From contig DATLAW010000057.1 of the NCBI GenBank assembly GCA_035527255.1, positions 1 through 15,750 of the forward strand: a stretch of 15,750 bases of DNA. The letters are read 5' to 3'. Both the position numbers and the translations under genes were made by a program. This DNA comes from Thermohalobaculum sp035527255 (GTDB lineage: Bacteria; Pseudomonadota; Alphaproteobacteria; Rhodobacterales; Rhodobacteraceae). The notes beneath the pieces were generated by a model that worked only from the letters and a program-made list of their open reading frames with translations, was not told the origin of the DNA and did not search any database. Of this stretch, positions 7,159 through 15,750 are shown one piece after another. Position 1 is the stretch's first letter. Each line of letters starts with the position of its first letter.

Positions 7159-7998
7159 ATGAACGAGAACGACCAAATGCGCACTTCCGGACAGGCGCGT
7201 TTTGGGAGTGCTTTGGGAGAGTTTGCGGAGTGTTTCGGGGGTGCCAAAAACTCGAGCCTCGCGCGGCTGTTGGATCGGCGCTCGTGCCGTGATTTCGCCG
7301 AGCGCGTCGTGCCGGAGGGGCTGGTGCGTTTGCTGCTGGCGGCCGGGCTGTCGGCGCCGACCAAAAGCGACTTGCAGCAGGCGGATGTGCTGTGGGTCCG
7401 CGACGATGCGCTGCGGGCCGAGGTGCTGGAAGGCATTGATGGCGCGCATTGGATTATCCATGCCCCGGTGTTTCTGGTGGTCTGCGCCAACGGTGCGCGC
7501 TTTGCCTCGTTGTTCGAGGGCGCGGCATTCCCCAACGATCATTTCGATGCGCTGTTCAATGCGACCGTCGATGCCGCCATCGTGCTGGAGGGGATCGTCG
7601 CGGCGGCGGCATTGGCCGGGCTGGGGACCTGCCCGGTCAGCCAACTGCGAAACCGGGCGGCGCGGATCAGCGAACTGCTCGACCTGCCGGACCGGGTGTT
7701 TCCGGCGGCCGGGTTGTGCCTGGGCTATCCCGCTAGCCAAGCTCCGATCAGCCCGCGCCTCGATCTGCGGGTTACGGTGCATGAGGACCGCTATGACCGG
7801 GATGCTTTCTCCCGGCTGGCACCCGCCTTTGACGCCCGGTGCATTGCCGAGGCGCCCTATGCGCGCCAGCGTGATCCGGAGCGTTTTGGCACCGCCGACA
7901 ACTACGGCTGGCGCGAGGACAAACGCCGCCAATACGCCGACCCGCAGCGCGCCGACTTTGGGGCCTTTCTGCGGGCCAAGGGATTTTCGTTCGAGTGA
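7159..7998 (+). CDS. Nitroreductase-family flavoprotein
   Basis: 279 residues, starting four bases after the pccA stop, so co-transcribed; the Shine-Dalgarno is weak (GAG, 7149-7151) and translational coupling is likely. Seen: RRSCRDF (residues 40-46) and SAPTKSDLQQ (65-74), the paired N-terminal FMN-binding elements of the family; a helical middle with ATVDAAIVLEGIVAAAALAGLGT, the dimer-core helix followed by the GLGTCPV turn; then LGYPASQAPISPRL; and a long, charged C-terminal tail (from about 215) as in NfsA-like members. These enzymes are cytoplasmic FMN homodimers using NAD(P)H to reduce nitro, quinone, flavin or related substrates. The natural substrate cannot be read from the sequence. 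Its place between pccA and the B12-dependent mutase raises the possibility of a role in cobalamin or flavin reduction, but that is speculation. Confidence 0.85.
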   Translation: MNENDQMRTSGQARFGSALGEFAECFGGAKNSSLARLLDRRSCRDFAERVVPEGLVRLLLAAGLSAPTKSDLQQADVLWVRDDALRAEVLEGIDGAHWIIHAPVFLVVCANGARFASLFEGAAFPNDHFDALFNATVDAAIVLEGIVAAAALAGLGTCPVSQLRNRAARISELLDLPDRVFPAAGLCLGYPASQAPISPRLDLRVTVHEDRYDRDAFSRLAPAFDARCIAEAPYARQRDPERFGTADNYGWREDKRRQYADPQRADFGAFLRAKGFSFE

Positions 7999-8032
7999 CC
8001 AACAAGGCTTCGAACAAAAAAGGGAGGTCGCC

Positions 8033-10189
8033 ATGAGTGACAAGCCGAAGACCCAACTGGACCAATGGACAGCACTCGCCGCGCGCGAGCTGAAAACCCG
8101 CACGGCTGACGATCTGGTCTGGCAGACGCCCGAGGGCATCGCCGTCAAGCCGCTGTATACTGCCGACGATCTGGCGGGTATCGGCCACTTGGGCTCGCTG
8201 CCCGGCGAGGCGCCGTTTTTGCGCGGCCCCAAGGCCACCATGTATGCGGGCCGTCCCTGGACCATTCGGCAATATGCTGGGTTTTCGACCGCCGAGGATA
8301 GCAATGCCTTCTACCGCAAGGGGCTGGAGGCGGGCCAGATGGGTGTCTCGGTCGCCTTTGATCTGGCGACCCATCGCGGTTACGACAGCGACCATCCGCG
8401 CGTGGTTGGCGATGTCGGCAAGGCCGGGGTTGCCATCGACAGCGTCGAGGACATGAAAATCCTGTTCGACGGTATCCCGCTCGACAAGATGTCGGTATCG
8501 ATGACGATGAACGGCGCGGTCATCCCGGTGCTGGCGAATTTCATCGTGGCGGGGGAGGAGCAGGGGGTCGACAAGGCCAAGCTCAGTGGAACCATTCAGA
8601 ACGATATTCTGAAGGAGTTCATGGTCCGTAACACCTATATCTATCCGCCCGAGCCTAGCATGAGGATTGTGGCGGATATCATTGAATACACATCCGAAAA
8701 CATGCCGAAATACAACTCGATCTCGATCTCCGGCTATCATATGCAGGAGGCGGGCGCGACACTGGTGCAGGAGTTGGCGTTTACCCTCGCCGACGGGCGC
8801 GAATACGTGAAGGCGGCGATTGCGCGCGGCATGGATGTCGACAGCTTCGCCGGACGCCTGAGCTTCTTCTTCGCCATCGGCATGAATTTCTTCATGGAGG
8901 CGGCAAAGCTGCGGGCGGCGCGTTTGTTGTGGTCGCGGATCATGGCCGAGTTCGAACCGAAGAACCCGCAAAGCCTGATGCTGCGGACCCATTGCCAAAC
9001 CTCCGGCGTGTCACTGCAGGAGCAGGATCCCTACAACAACATCGTGCGAACCGCCTTCGAGGCGATGTCGGCGGCGCTGGGTGGGACCCAGTCATTACAC
9101 ACGAACTCGTTCGATGAAGCGATTGCACTGCCTACAGAATTCTCGGCCCGCATCGCCCGCAACACCCAGCTCATCCTGCAAAACGAGACCGGGGTGACCA
9201 GGGTCGTCGATCCGTTGGCGGGCTCGTATTACGTCGAGGCATTGACCGACCAGTTGGCATCCGAGGCATGGAAGCTGATCGAGGAGGTCGATGCGCTGGG
9301 CGGGATGACCAAGGCGGTCGCCACCGGCATGCCAAAGCTGCGCATCGAGGAGGCGGCGGCGCGGCGCCAGGCCGTGGTTGACCGGGGCGAGGAGGTGATC
9401 GTCGGGGTCAACAAATTCCGGCTCGAGACCGAGGACAAGCTGGAAATCCGCGATGTCGATAATGTCCAGGTGCGGATCAGTCAGGTCGCGCGGCTGGAGA
9501 AGATCCGCGCGACCCGCGATCAGGTCGCCTGCGATGCCGCTCTGGCGGCGGTCGAGGCAACCGCACGCGGTAACGGTAACCTGCTGGCGGCGGCGGTCGA
9601 GGCCGCCCGCGCCCGCGCAACGGTTGGGGAGATATCCGACGCCATGGAGAAAGTTTTTGGACGCCATCGGGCCGAGGTGCATATGCTTTCGGGGGTCTAT
9701 GGTGCTGCCTATGAGGGCGATGCCGAATTTGCGGCGATCCAGCGCGAGGTCGAGGCCTTCGCCACTGCGGATGGCCGACGCCCGCGGATGCTGGTGGTCA
9801 AAATGGGCCAGGACGGCCACGACCGCGGCGCCAAGGTGATTGCCACCGCCTTTGCCGATATCGGTTTCGACGTCGATGTCGGCCCGCTGTTCCAGACCCC
9901 GGAGGAGGCGGCGCAGGACGCCATCGACAATGATGTGCATGTGATCGGCATCTCGAGTCAGGCGGCGGGCCACAAGACCCTGGCGCCGCAATTGATCGAC
10001 GCGCTGAAGGCGCAGGGGGCGGACGATATCATCGTCATCTGTGGCGGCGTGATTCCGCAGCAGGACTATGATTTCCTGTATGGGAAAGGCGTCAAGGCGA
10101 TCTTCGGGCCGGGCACCAACATCCCCGAGGCGGCGAAGAACATCATGAACCTGATCCGCGCCGCCCGCGCGCCACAGGCGGCGGAGTAA
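8033..10189 (+). CDS. mcm: Methylmalonyl-CoA mutase, single-chain adenosylcobalamin-dependent
   Basis: 718 residues, full length for the one-polypeptide (homodimeric) bacterial mutase also called scpA/mcmA/bhbA. It converts (R)-methylmalonyl-CoA to succinyl-CoA by a radical mechanism. Seen: N-terminal TIM-barrel catalytic domain to about residue 550 with the AGFSTAEDSNAFY region, SMTMNGAVIP, MRIVADIIEY (Arg211, probably the CoA-carboxylate Arg) and SGYHMQEAGA (Tyr235, His236, matching the Tyr/His active-site pair); then the cobalamin domain with DGHDRGAKV, His596 being the lower axial cobalt ligand, followed by the GG motif (VICGGVIPQQD). Start: ATG 8033, five bases after AGGGAGG (8021-8027); the frame is open further upstream but there it overlaps the nitroreductase gene. 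It sits 34 bases after that gene and five before the panE-like gene. The epimerase and the G-protein chaperone MeaB are not encoded in this window. Confidence 0.96.
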   Translation: MSDKPKTQLDQWTALAARELKTRTADDLVWQTPEGIAVKPLYTADDLAGIGHLGSLPGEAPFLRGPKATMYAGRPWTIRQYAGFSTAEDSNAFYRKGLEAGQMGVSVAFDLATHRGYDSDHPRVVGDVGKAGVAIDSVEDMKILFDGIPLDKMSVSMTMNGAVIPVLANFIVAGEEQGVDKAKLSGTIQNDILKEFMVRNTYIYPPEPSMRIVADIIEYTSENMPKYNSISISGYHMQEAGATLVQELAFTLADGREYVKAAIARGMDVDSFAGRLSFFFAIGMNFFMEAAKLRAARLLWSRIMAEFEPKNPQSLMLRTHCQTSGVSLQEQDPYNNIVRTAFEAMSAALGGTQSLHTNSFDEAIALPTEFSARIARNTQLILQNETGVTRVVDPLAGSYYVEALTDQLASEAWKLIEEVDALGGMTKAVATGMPKLRIEEAAARRQAVVDRGEEVIVGVNKFRLETEDKLEIRDVDNVQVRISQVARLEKIRATRDQVACDAALAAVEATARGNGNLLAAAVEAARARATVGEISDAMEKVFGRHRAEVHMLSGVYGAAYEGDAEFAAIQREVEAFATADGRRPRMLVVKMGQDGHDRGAKVIATAFADIGFDVDVGPLFQTPEEAAQDAIDNDVHVIGISSQAAGHKTLAPQLIDALKAQGADDIIVICGGVIPQQDYDFLYGKGVKAIFGPGTNIPEAAKNIMNLIRAARAPQAAE

Positions 10190-10194
10190 GCGAT

Positions 10195-11124
10195 ATGAAG
10201 TTTGCAATCATTGGGGCCGGTGGCATCGGCGGCTATCTGGCGGCCAAGCTGGTGGCGGCGGGCGCGGAGGTCGCGGTGCTGGCGCGCGGGGCGCATCTGG
10301 CGGCGATCCGCGACAACGGGCTGACGCTGCGCGAACCCGAGGGCGAGGTCACTGTCCGCCCGGCGATTGCGACCGATGATGGAGCCGAGCTTGGCGTCGC
10401 CGATGTGGCGATCTTTGCGGTCAAGGGCCAGGACCTTGCCGCCGCCATCGAGGCTGCGCGTCCGGCGATTGGGCCGCAAACGCTGGCGCTGCCGTTTCTG
10501 AACGGGGTCGAGGCGCCTGCGCTGTTGGCGGATGCCTTTGGCGCCGACCGGTCTTTGATTGGCATCGCGCGCATCTCCGCCTTCATCGCCGGGCCGGGTG
10601 TGATCCAGGTCGCGACCCCGTGGGCCGAGTTCCTGATCGGCGGACCTGACGGGCGCCAGGACGCGCCACGGGTTGCCGAGATTATCGGGGACTTTCGGGC
10701 TTCCGGTATTGTTGCGCCGGAGCGCCAGGACGTGCGCATTGATCTGTGGCAAAAGCTGGTGTTTCTGACCGCGCTTAGTGGAACGACCGCGGCGGCGCGT
10801 GCCGACCTCGGTACGGTTCGCAAAACGCCGGAACTTTGGGCGCTGTTTCGGCGTTTAGCCGAGGAGGCGGCGTCGGTTGGCCGGGCGCGCGGCATTGCAC
10901 TGGCTGACAACGCTGTCGAAATGGCTATCCAAACGATCGAGAAGGCGCCGGATGATGTCCGCGCCTCGCTTGCCCATGACCTCGGCGCGGGCAAGCGGCT
11001 GGAAACCGATTGGCTGAACGGGGCGGTGGTGCGGTTGGGCGCCGAGGTAGGTGTCGAGGCCCCGGCGCACGCCACTATCGCGGCACTGCTGGCGCCTTGG
11101 CGCGAGGGTGGGGGGCAGCGGTGA
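10195..11124 (+). CDS. 2-dehydropantoate 2-reductase family protein (PanE/ApbA-like)
   Basis: 309 residues. PanE reduces ketopantoate to pantoate with NADPH in the pantothenate and CoA pathway. Seen: Rossmann nucleotide site GAGGIGGYLAAKL from residue 7 (GxGxxG at 7-12), FAVKGQD after the fourth strand, PFLNGVEAPALL, and the C-terminal helical domain with IDLWQKLVFLTALSGTTAA, where Lys187 matches the catalytic Lys176 of E. coli PanE; the usual GRPTEID-like element near the C-terminus appears as GKRLETDWLNG. Start: ATG 10195, five bases after the mutase stop, with GGAG at 10183-10186 inside the mutase end. The family includes paralogues acting on other 2-oxo acids, so the gene symbol panE is withheld. 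A supply of CoA would suit a CoA-thioester pathway, but a single linked step is weak evidence. Confidence 0.85.
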   Translation: MKFAIIGAGGIGGYLAAKLVAAGAEVAVLARGAHLAAIRDNGLTLREPEGEVTVRPAIATDDGAELGVADVAIFAVKGQDLAAAIEAARPAIGPQTLALPFLNGVEAPALLADAFGADRSLIGIARISAFIAGPGVIQVATPWAEFLIGGPDGRQDAPRVAEIIGDFRASGIVAPERQDVRIDLWQKLVFLTALSGTTAAARADLGTVRKTPELWALFRRLAEEAASVGRARGIALADNAVEMAIQTIEKAPDDVRASLAHDLGAGKRLETDWLNGAVVRLGAEVGVEAPAHATIAALLAPWREGGGQR

Positions 11125-11251
11125 GGCGGGGATTGCAGTATTCCGTAAAGCACCCGGCCGGGACCGACCGCTGTGCCCCATGGCCAGCGCCCCGTTTTGC
11201 CGTCTATGGTGAAGGCCGGACAGACGCCCTTTACGCGGAGACGAACCCGAG

Positions 11252-13546
<2,295 letters not shown>

Positions 13547-13583
13547 GGCGCATCCCGAGTGATGTGCATGCTGGGAGAGAATG

Positions 13584-15479
13584 ATGAGCTACAGGCAGGT
13601 TTATGAGGGGTGGAAGGCCGATCCCGAAGGGTTCTGGATGAAGGCCGCCGAGGCGGTTGACTGGATCAAGAAACCCTCGCGGGCGCTCGACGATAGCGCG
13701 GCGCCGTTCTATCGCTGGTACACCGATGCGGTCTGCAATACCTGCTGGAACGCGGTCGACCGGCACGTGGCGGCCGGGCGCGGCGCCCAGGCGGCCCTGA
13801 TCCACGATAGCGCCATCACCGGCACCAAACGGACAATCACCTATGCAGAACTGCTGGGTGAGGTTGCGCGGCTGGCGGGCGCATTGGCGGCGCGTGGAGT
13901 GACCAAGGGCGACCGGGTCATCATCTACATGCCGATGGTACCCGAGGCGGCTGTGGCCATGCTGGCCTGTGCGCGGATAGGTGCTGTTCATTCGGTTGTG
14001 TTCGGCGGGTTTGCAGCGCACGAACTGGCCGTGCGCATCGACGACGCGACACCCAAGGCGATCATCGCCGCCTCCTGCGGGCTGGAGCCCGGCCGCGTGG
14101 TAAAATACAAGCCCCTGATTGATCAGGCGATTGATCAGGCGCGCCACAAGCCGGACTTTTGCGTTGTGCTTCAACGTCCGCAAGAAACGGCGTCTCTGGT
14201 TGCCGGACGCGACTTCGAGTGGGAGGCGTTCCAGGAAGGGGTCGAGCCCGCCGATTGCGTGCCGGTCGGCGGCGATGATCCGCTGTATATCCTGTATACG
14301 TCCGGAACCACCGGCCAGCCCAAGGGGGTGATCCGGTCCAATGCCGGACACATGGTGGCGCTGATCTGGACGATGAACAATCACTACGGGGTCCAGCCCG
14401 GCGACGTTTACTGGGCCGCCTCCGATGTCGGCTGGGTGGTTGGCCACTCGTACATCATCTATGCGCCGCTGCTGTTCGGCTGCACCTCGATCTTGTTTGA
14501 GGGCAAGCCGGTTGGCACACCTGATGCAGGCACGTTCTGGCGGGTGATCGAGGAGCACAAGGTCAAAGTGCTGTTCACGGCACCGACCGCCTTTCGCGCC
14601 ATCAAGCGGGTCGATCCGACCGGCGAGTTCATTCGCAAATACGACCTGTCCAGCTTGCAGACCCTGTTCCTGGCGGGCGAGCGCGCCGATCCGACGACCA
14701 TTGAATGGGCCGAGGCTCAGCTAGGCGTTCCGGTGATTGACCACTGGTGGCAGACCGAAACTGGTTGGGTGATCGCCGGCAACCCGATGGGGATCGAGCA
14801 TATGCCGGTCAAGCATGGCTCGCCGACGGTTCCGATGCCGGGCTACGATATCCAGATCCTCGACGATGGCGGGCACCCGGTGCCGGTCGGCACGCTGGGC
14901 GCAATCGCGATCAAACTGCCGCTGCCGCCGGGCACGCTGCCGACCCTTTGGCAAGCGAACGACCGGTTCCACAAAAGCTATCTCAACGCGTTTCCCGGCT
15001 ACTACGAGACCGGCGATGCGGGCATGCTGGACGAGGATGGCTATGTCTACATCATGGCCCGCACCGACGACGTCATCAATGTCGCCGGCCATCGCCTGTC
15101 GACCGGTGCGATGGAGGAGGTGCTGGCGGGCCACCCGGATGTCGCCGAATGCGCGGTGATCGGGATCGCTGACCCGCTGAAAGGGCAGGTGCCGCTGGGT
15201 TTTGTCTGCCTCAACGGCGGCTGCAACCGGCCTCATGACGAGATTACAGCCGAGTGCGTTAAACGGGTGCGCGACGAGATCGGTCCGGTGGCGGCGTTCA
15301 AGCTCGCCTGTGTAATCGATCGATTGCCGAAGACCCGATCGGGCAAGATCCTGCGGGCCACAATGGTCAAGATCGCCGATGGCGAGGCCTTCAAGATGCC
15401 CGCGACCATCGACGATCCAGTGATCCTCGACGAGATTGCCGCCGCACTGGCCCGGATCGGCTATCCTGCTTCGACTTGA
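13584..15479 (+). CDS. prpE: Propionyl-CoA synthetase (propionate-CoA ligase)
   Basis: 631 residues from ATG 13584. The adenylate-forming enzyme activates propionate to propionyl-CoA through propionyl-AMP. Seen: N-terminal ACAS-type cap (YRQVYEGWKADPEGFW, NTCWNAVDRHV), P-loop-like YTSGTTGQPKGV (238-249), SDVGWVVGHSYIIYAPLL, HWWQTETGW, YYETGDAGMLDEDGY, the hinge region ARTDDVINVAGHRLSTG, and PKTRSGKILR with Lys588, the acetylatable catalytic Lys (Lys592 of Salmonella PrpE, from memory). The WNAVDRHV and GWVVGHSYI variants fit PrpE better than acetyl-CoA synthetase. Start: ATG 13584, six bases after GGGAG (13573-13577); the adjacent ATG 13581 is only three bases away. It is the last gene of the series, 37 bases after maeB. 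Together with pccAB and mcm it makes a full propionate-to-succinyl-CoA route. Confidence 0.92.
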   Translation: MSYRQVYEGWKADPEGFWMKAAEAVDWIKKPSRALDDSAAPFYRWYTDAVCNTCWNAVDRHVAAGRGAQAALIHDSAITGTKRTITYAELLGEVARLAGALAARGVTKGDRVIIYMPMVPEAAVAMLACARIGAVHSVVFGGFAAHELAVRIDDATPKAIIAASCGLEPGRVVKYKPLIDQAIDQARHKPDFCVVLQRPQETASLVAGRDFEWEAFQEGVEPADCVPVGGDDPLYILYTSGTTGQPKGVIRSNAGHMVALIWTMNNHYGVQPGDVYWAASDVGWVVGHSYIIYAPLLFGCTSILFEGKPVGTPDAGTFWRVIEEHKVKVLFTAPTAFRAIKRVDPTGEFIRKYDLSSLQTLFLAGERADPTTIEWAEAQLGVPVIDHWWQTETGWVIAGNPMGIEHMPVKHGSPTVPMPGYDIQILDDGGHPVPVGTLGAIAIKLPLPPGTLPTLWQANDRFHKSYLNAFPGYYETGDAGMLDEDGYVYIMARTDDVINVAGHRLSTGAMEEVLAGHPDVAECAVIGIADPLKGQVPLGFVCLNGGCNRPHDEITAECVKRVRDEIGPVAAFKLACVIDRLPKTRSGKILRATMVKIADGEAFKMPATIDDPVILDEIAAALARIGYPAST

Positions 15480-15548
15480 ACCCCAAAAGGGCGGGGCCCG
15501 GTGCTCGCGCTCCGCATAAGCGTTGCGCGCGATGCCTATGAGTAGCTA

Positions 15549-15750
15549 GAGCGTTATCCATCTATTCCGGCTCATATCCTGCGGCGGTGAAGTAGTTTTT
15601 GCATTCGTTCGGGGTGAAGGCGCCGAGGATCTCACCGACCTTGTTCCAGAGCGCCTCCTTTGTTCGGGCGGCAGCCTTGCGCATCAATGCCTTGAGCTTG
15701 GCGAAGGCTTGTTCGATCGGATTGAAGTCGGGCGAGTATGGCGGGAGGAA
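15549..15750 (-). mobile_element. End of an IS630-family insertion sequence, truncated by the window
   Basis: The transposase end at 15562 and the sequence GAGCGTTATCC (15549-15559) preceded by TA (15547-15548) fit an IS630/Tc1 element inserted at a TA dinucleotide. The exact tip is inferred: the other end lies outside the window, so neither the inverted repeats nor the TA duplication can be confirmed. The 69 bases between the prpE stop and this tip (15480-15548) hold no gene; a short GGGC-GGG-GCCC hairpin is present at about 15490-15500 without a T run on the plus strand. Confidence 0.55.
15562..15750 (-). CDS. IS630-family transposase, C-terminal fragment
   Basis: Minus-strand frame entering from the right edge and stopping at TAG (15564-15562), giving 62 residues of the C-terminus. 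Seen: FLPPYSPDFNPIEQAFAKLK at the very start of the fragment, the conserved block around the third acidic residue (Glu) of the DDE transposase of IS630 elements, then a helical tail ending in NYFTAAGYEPE, also typical of this group. The rest, including the two Asp residues and the HTH, lies beyond the window, so it cannot be said whether the copy is intact. It is convergent with prpE and marks the end of the propionate region. Confidence 0.88.
   Translation of the reverse strand, partial: FLPPYSPDFNPIEQAFAKLKALMRKAAARTKEALWNKVGEILGAFTPNECKNYFTAAGYEPE

Noticed and set aside
9095..10207. 370-codon open frame antisense to the mutase
   Set aside because: It mirrors the cobalamin-binding half of mcm and is rich in Arg, His and Asp, as shadow frames are here; no motif or ribosome site.
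11125..11251. Promoter in the gap before maeB
   Set aside because: TTGCAG and TATGGT-like words occur, but not at a usable spacing from each other.
15484..15500. GGGC-GGG-GCCC element after prpE as a terminator
   Set aside because: Only a 4-bp stem with a three-base loop and no T run on the plus strand; on the minus strand it has TTTT but is too short to rely on.

Overview
The window reads as high-GC alphaproteobacterial chromosome. It carries a complete-looking propionyl-CoA assimilation locus: the methylmalonyl-CoA route from propionate to succinyl-CoA, plus a malic enzyme. The Alphaproteobacteria assignment rests on three things: the ScfR/PccR-type regulator divergent from pccB, the pccB - small ORF - pccA - mcm order known from Rhodobacter-type genomes, and the single-chain mutase. 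It is an inference from content; no rRNA or marker gene is present.

Layout. At the left edge, on the minus strand, is the N-terminal part of a HlyD-type membrane fusion protein (1-320, runs off the window), unrelated to the rest. Positions 479-1880 (minus) hold a short-chain fatty-acyl regulator (PccR/RamB-like: XRE HTH, M78-like core, Cys-rich C-terminus) whose reading frame is broken once near 1455-1490. Between it and pccB (1881-2002) is an AT-rich divergent control region with several TTTGCAAA-like octamers, the probable operator. From 2003 to 15479 every gene is on the plus strand: pccB (2003-3535), a conserved-looking 125-residue protein of unknown function (3543-3920), a glycine-zipper lipoprotein (4048-4278), a strong intrinsic terminator (4302-4328), a RidA-family protein (4312-4719), a cupin (4716-5117), pccA (5154-7154), a nitroreductase-family protein (7159-7998), methylmalonyl-CoA mutase (8033-10189), a ketopantoate-reductase-family protein (10195-11124), the malic enzyme/phosphotransacetylase-like fusion MaeB (11252-13546) and propionyl-CoA synthetase PrpE (13584-15479). 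At the right edge is the C-terminal end of an IS630-type transposase on the minus strand (15562-15750).

How the genes work together. PrpE activates propionate to propionyl-CoA. PccA/PccB carboxylate it to (S)-methylmalonyl-CoA. The B12-dependent mutase turns (R)-methylmalonyl-CoA into succinyl-CoA, which enters the TCA cycle. MaeB can take the resulting malate to pyruvate, giving NADPH and an exit for the extra C4 carbon. Methylmalonyl-CoA epimerase and the MeaB/ArgK chaperone are not in the window and must be encoded elsewhere. RidA, cupin, nitroreductase and PanE-like proteins are passengers whose link to the pathway is unproven; RidA could connect through 2-iminobutyrate, the precursor of 2-oxobutyrate and thus of propionyl-CoA.

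No wholly new system is evident. The points most worth a second look are the broken regulator, the octamer array in its control region, the terminator that contains the possible ridA start codon, and the small unknown protein tied to pccB.
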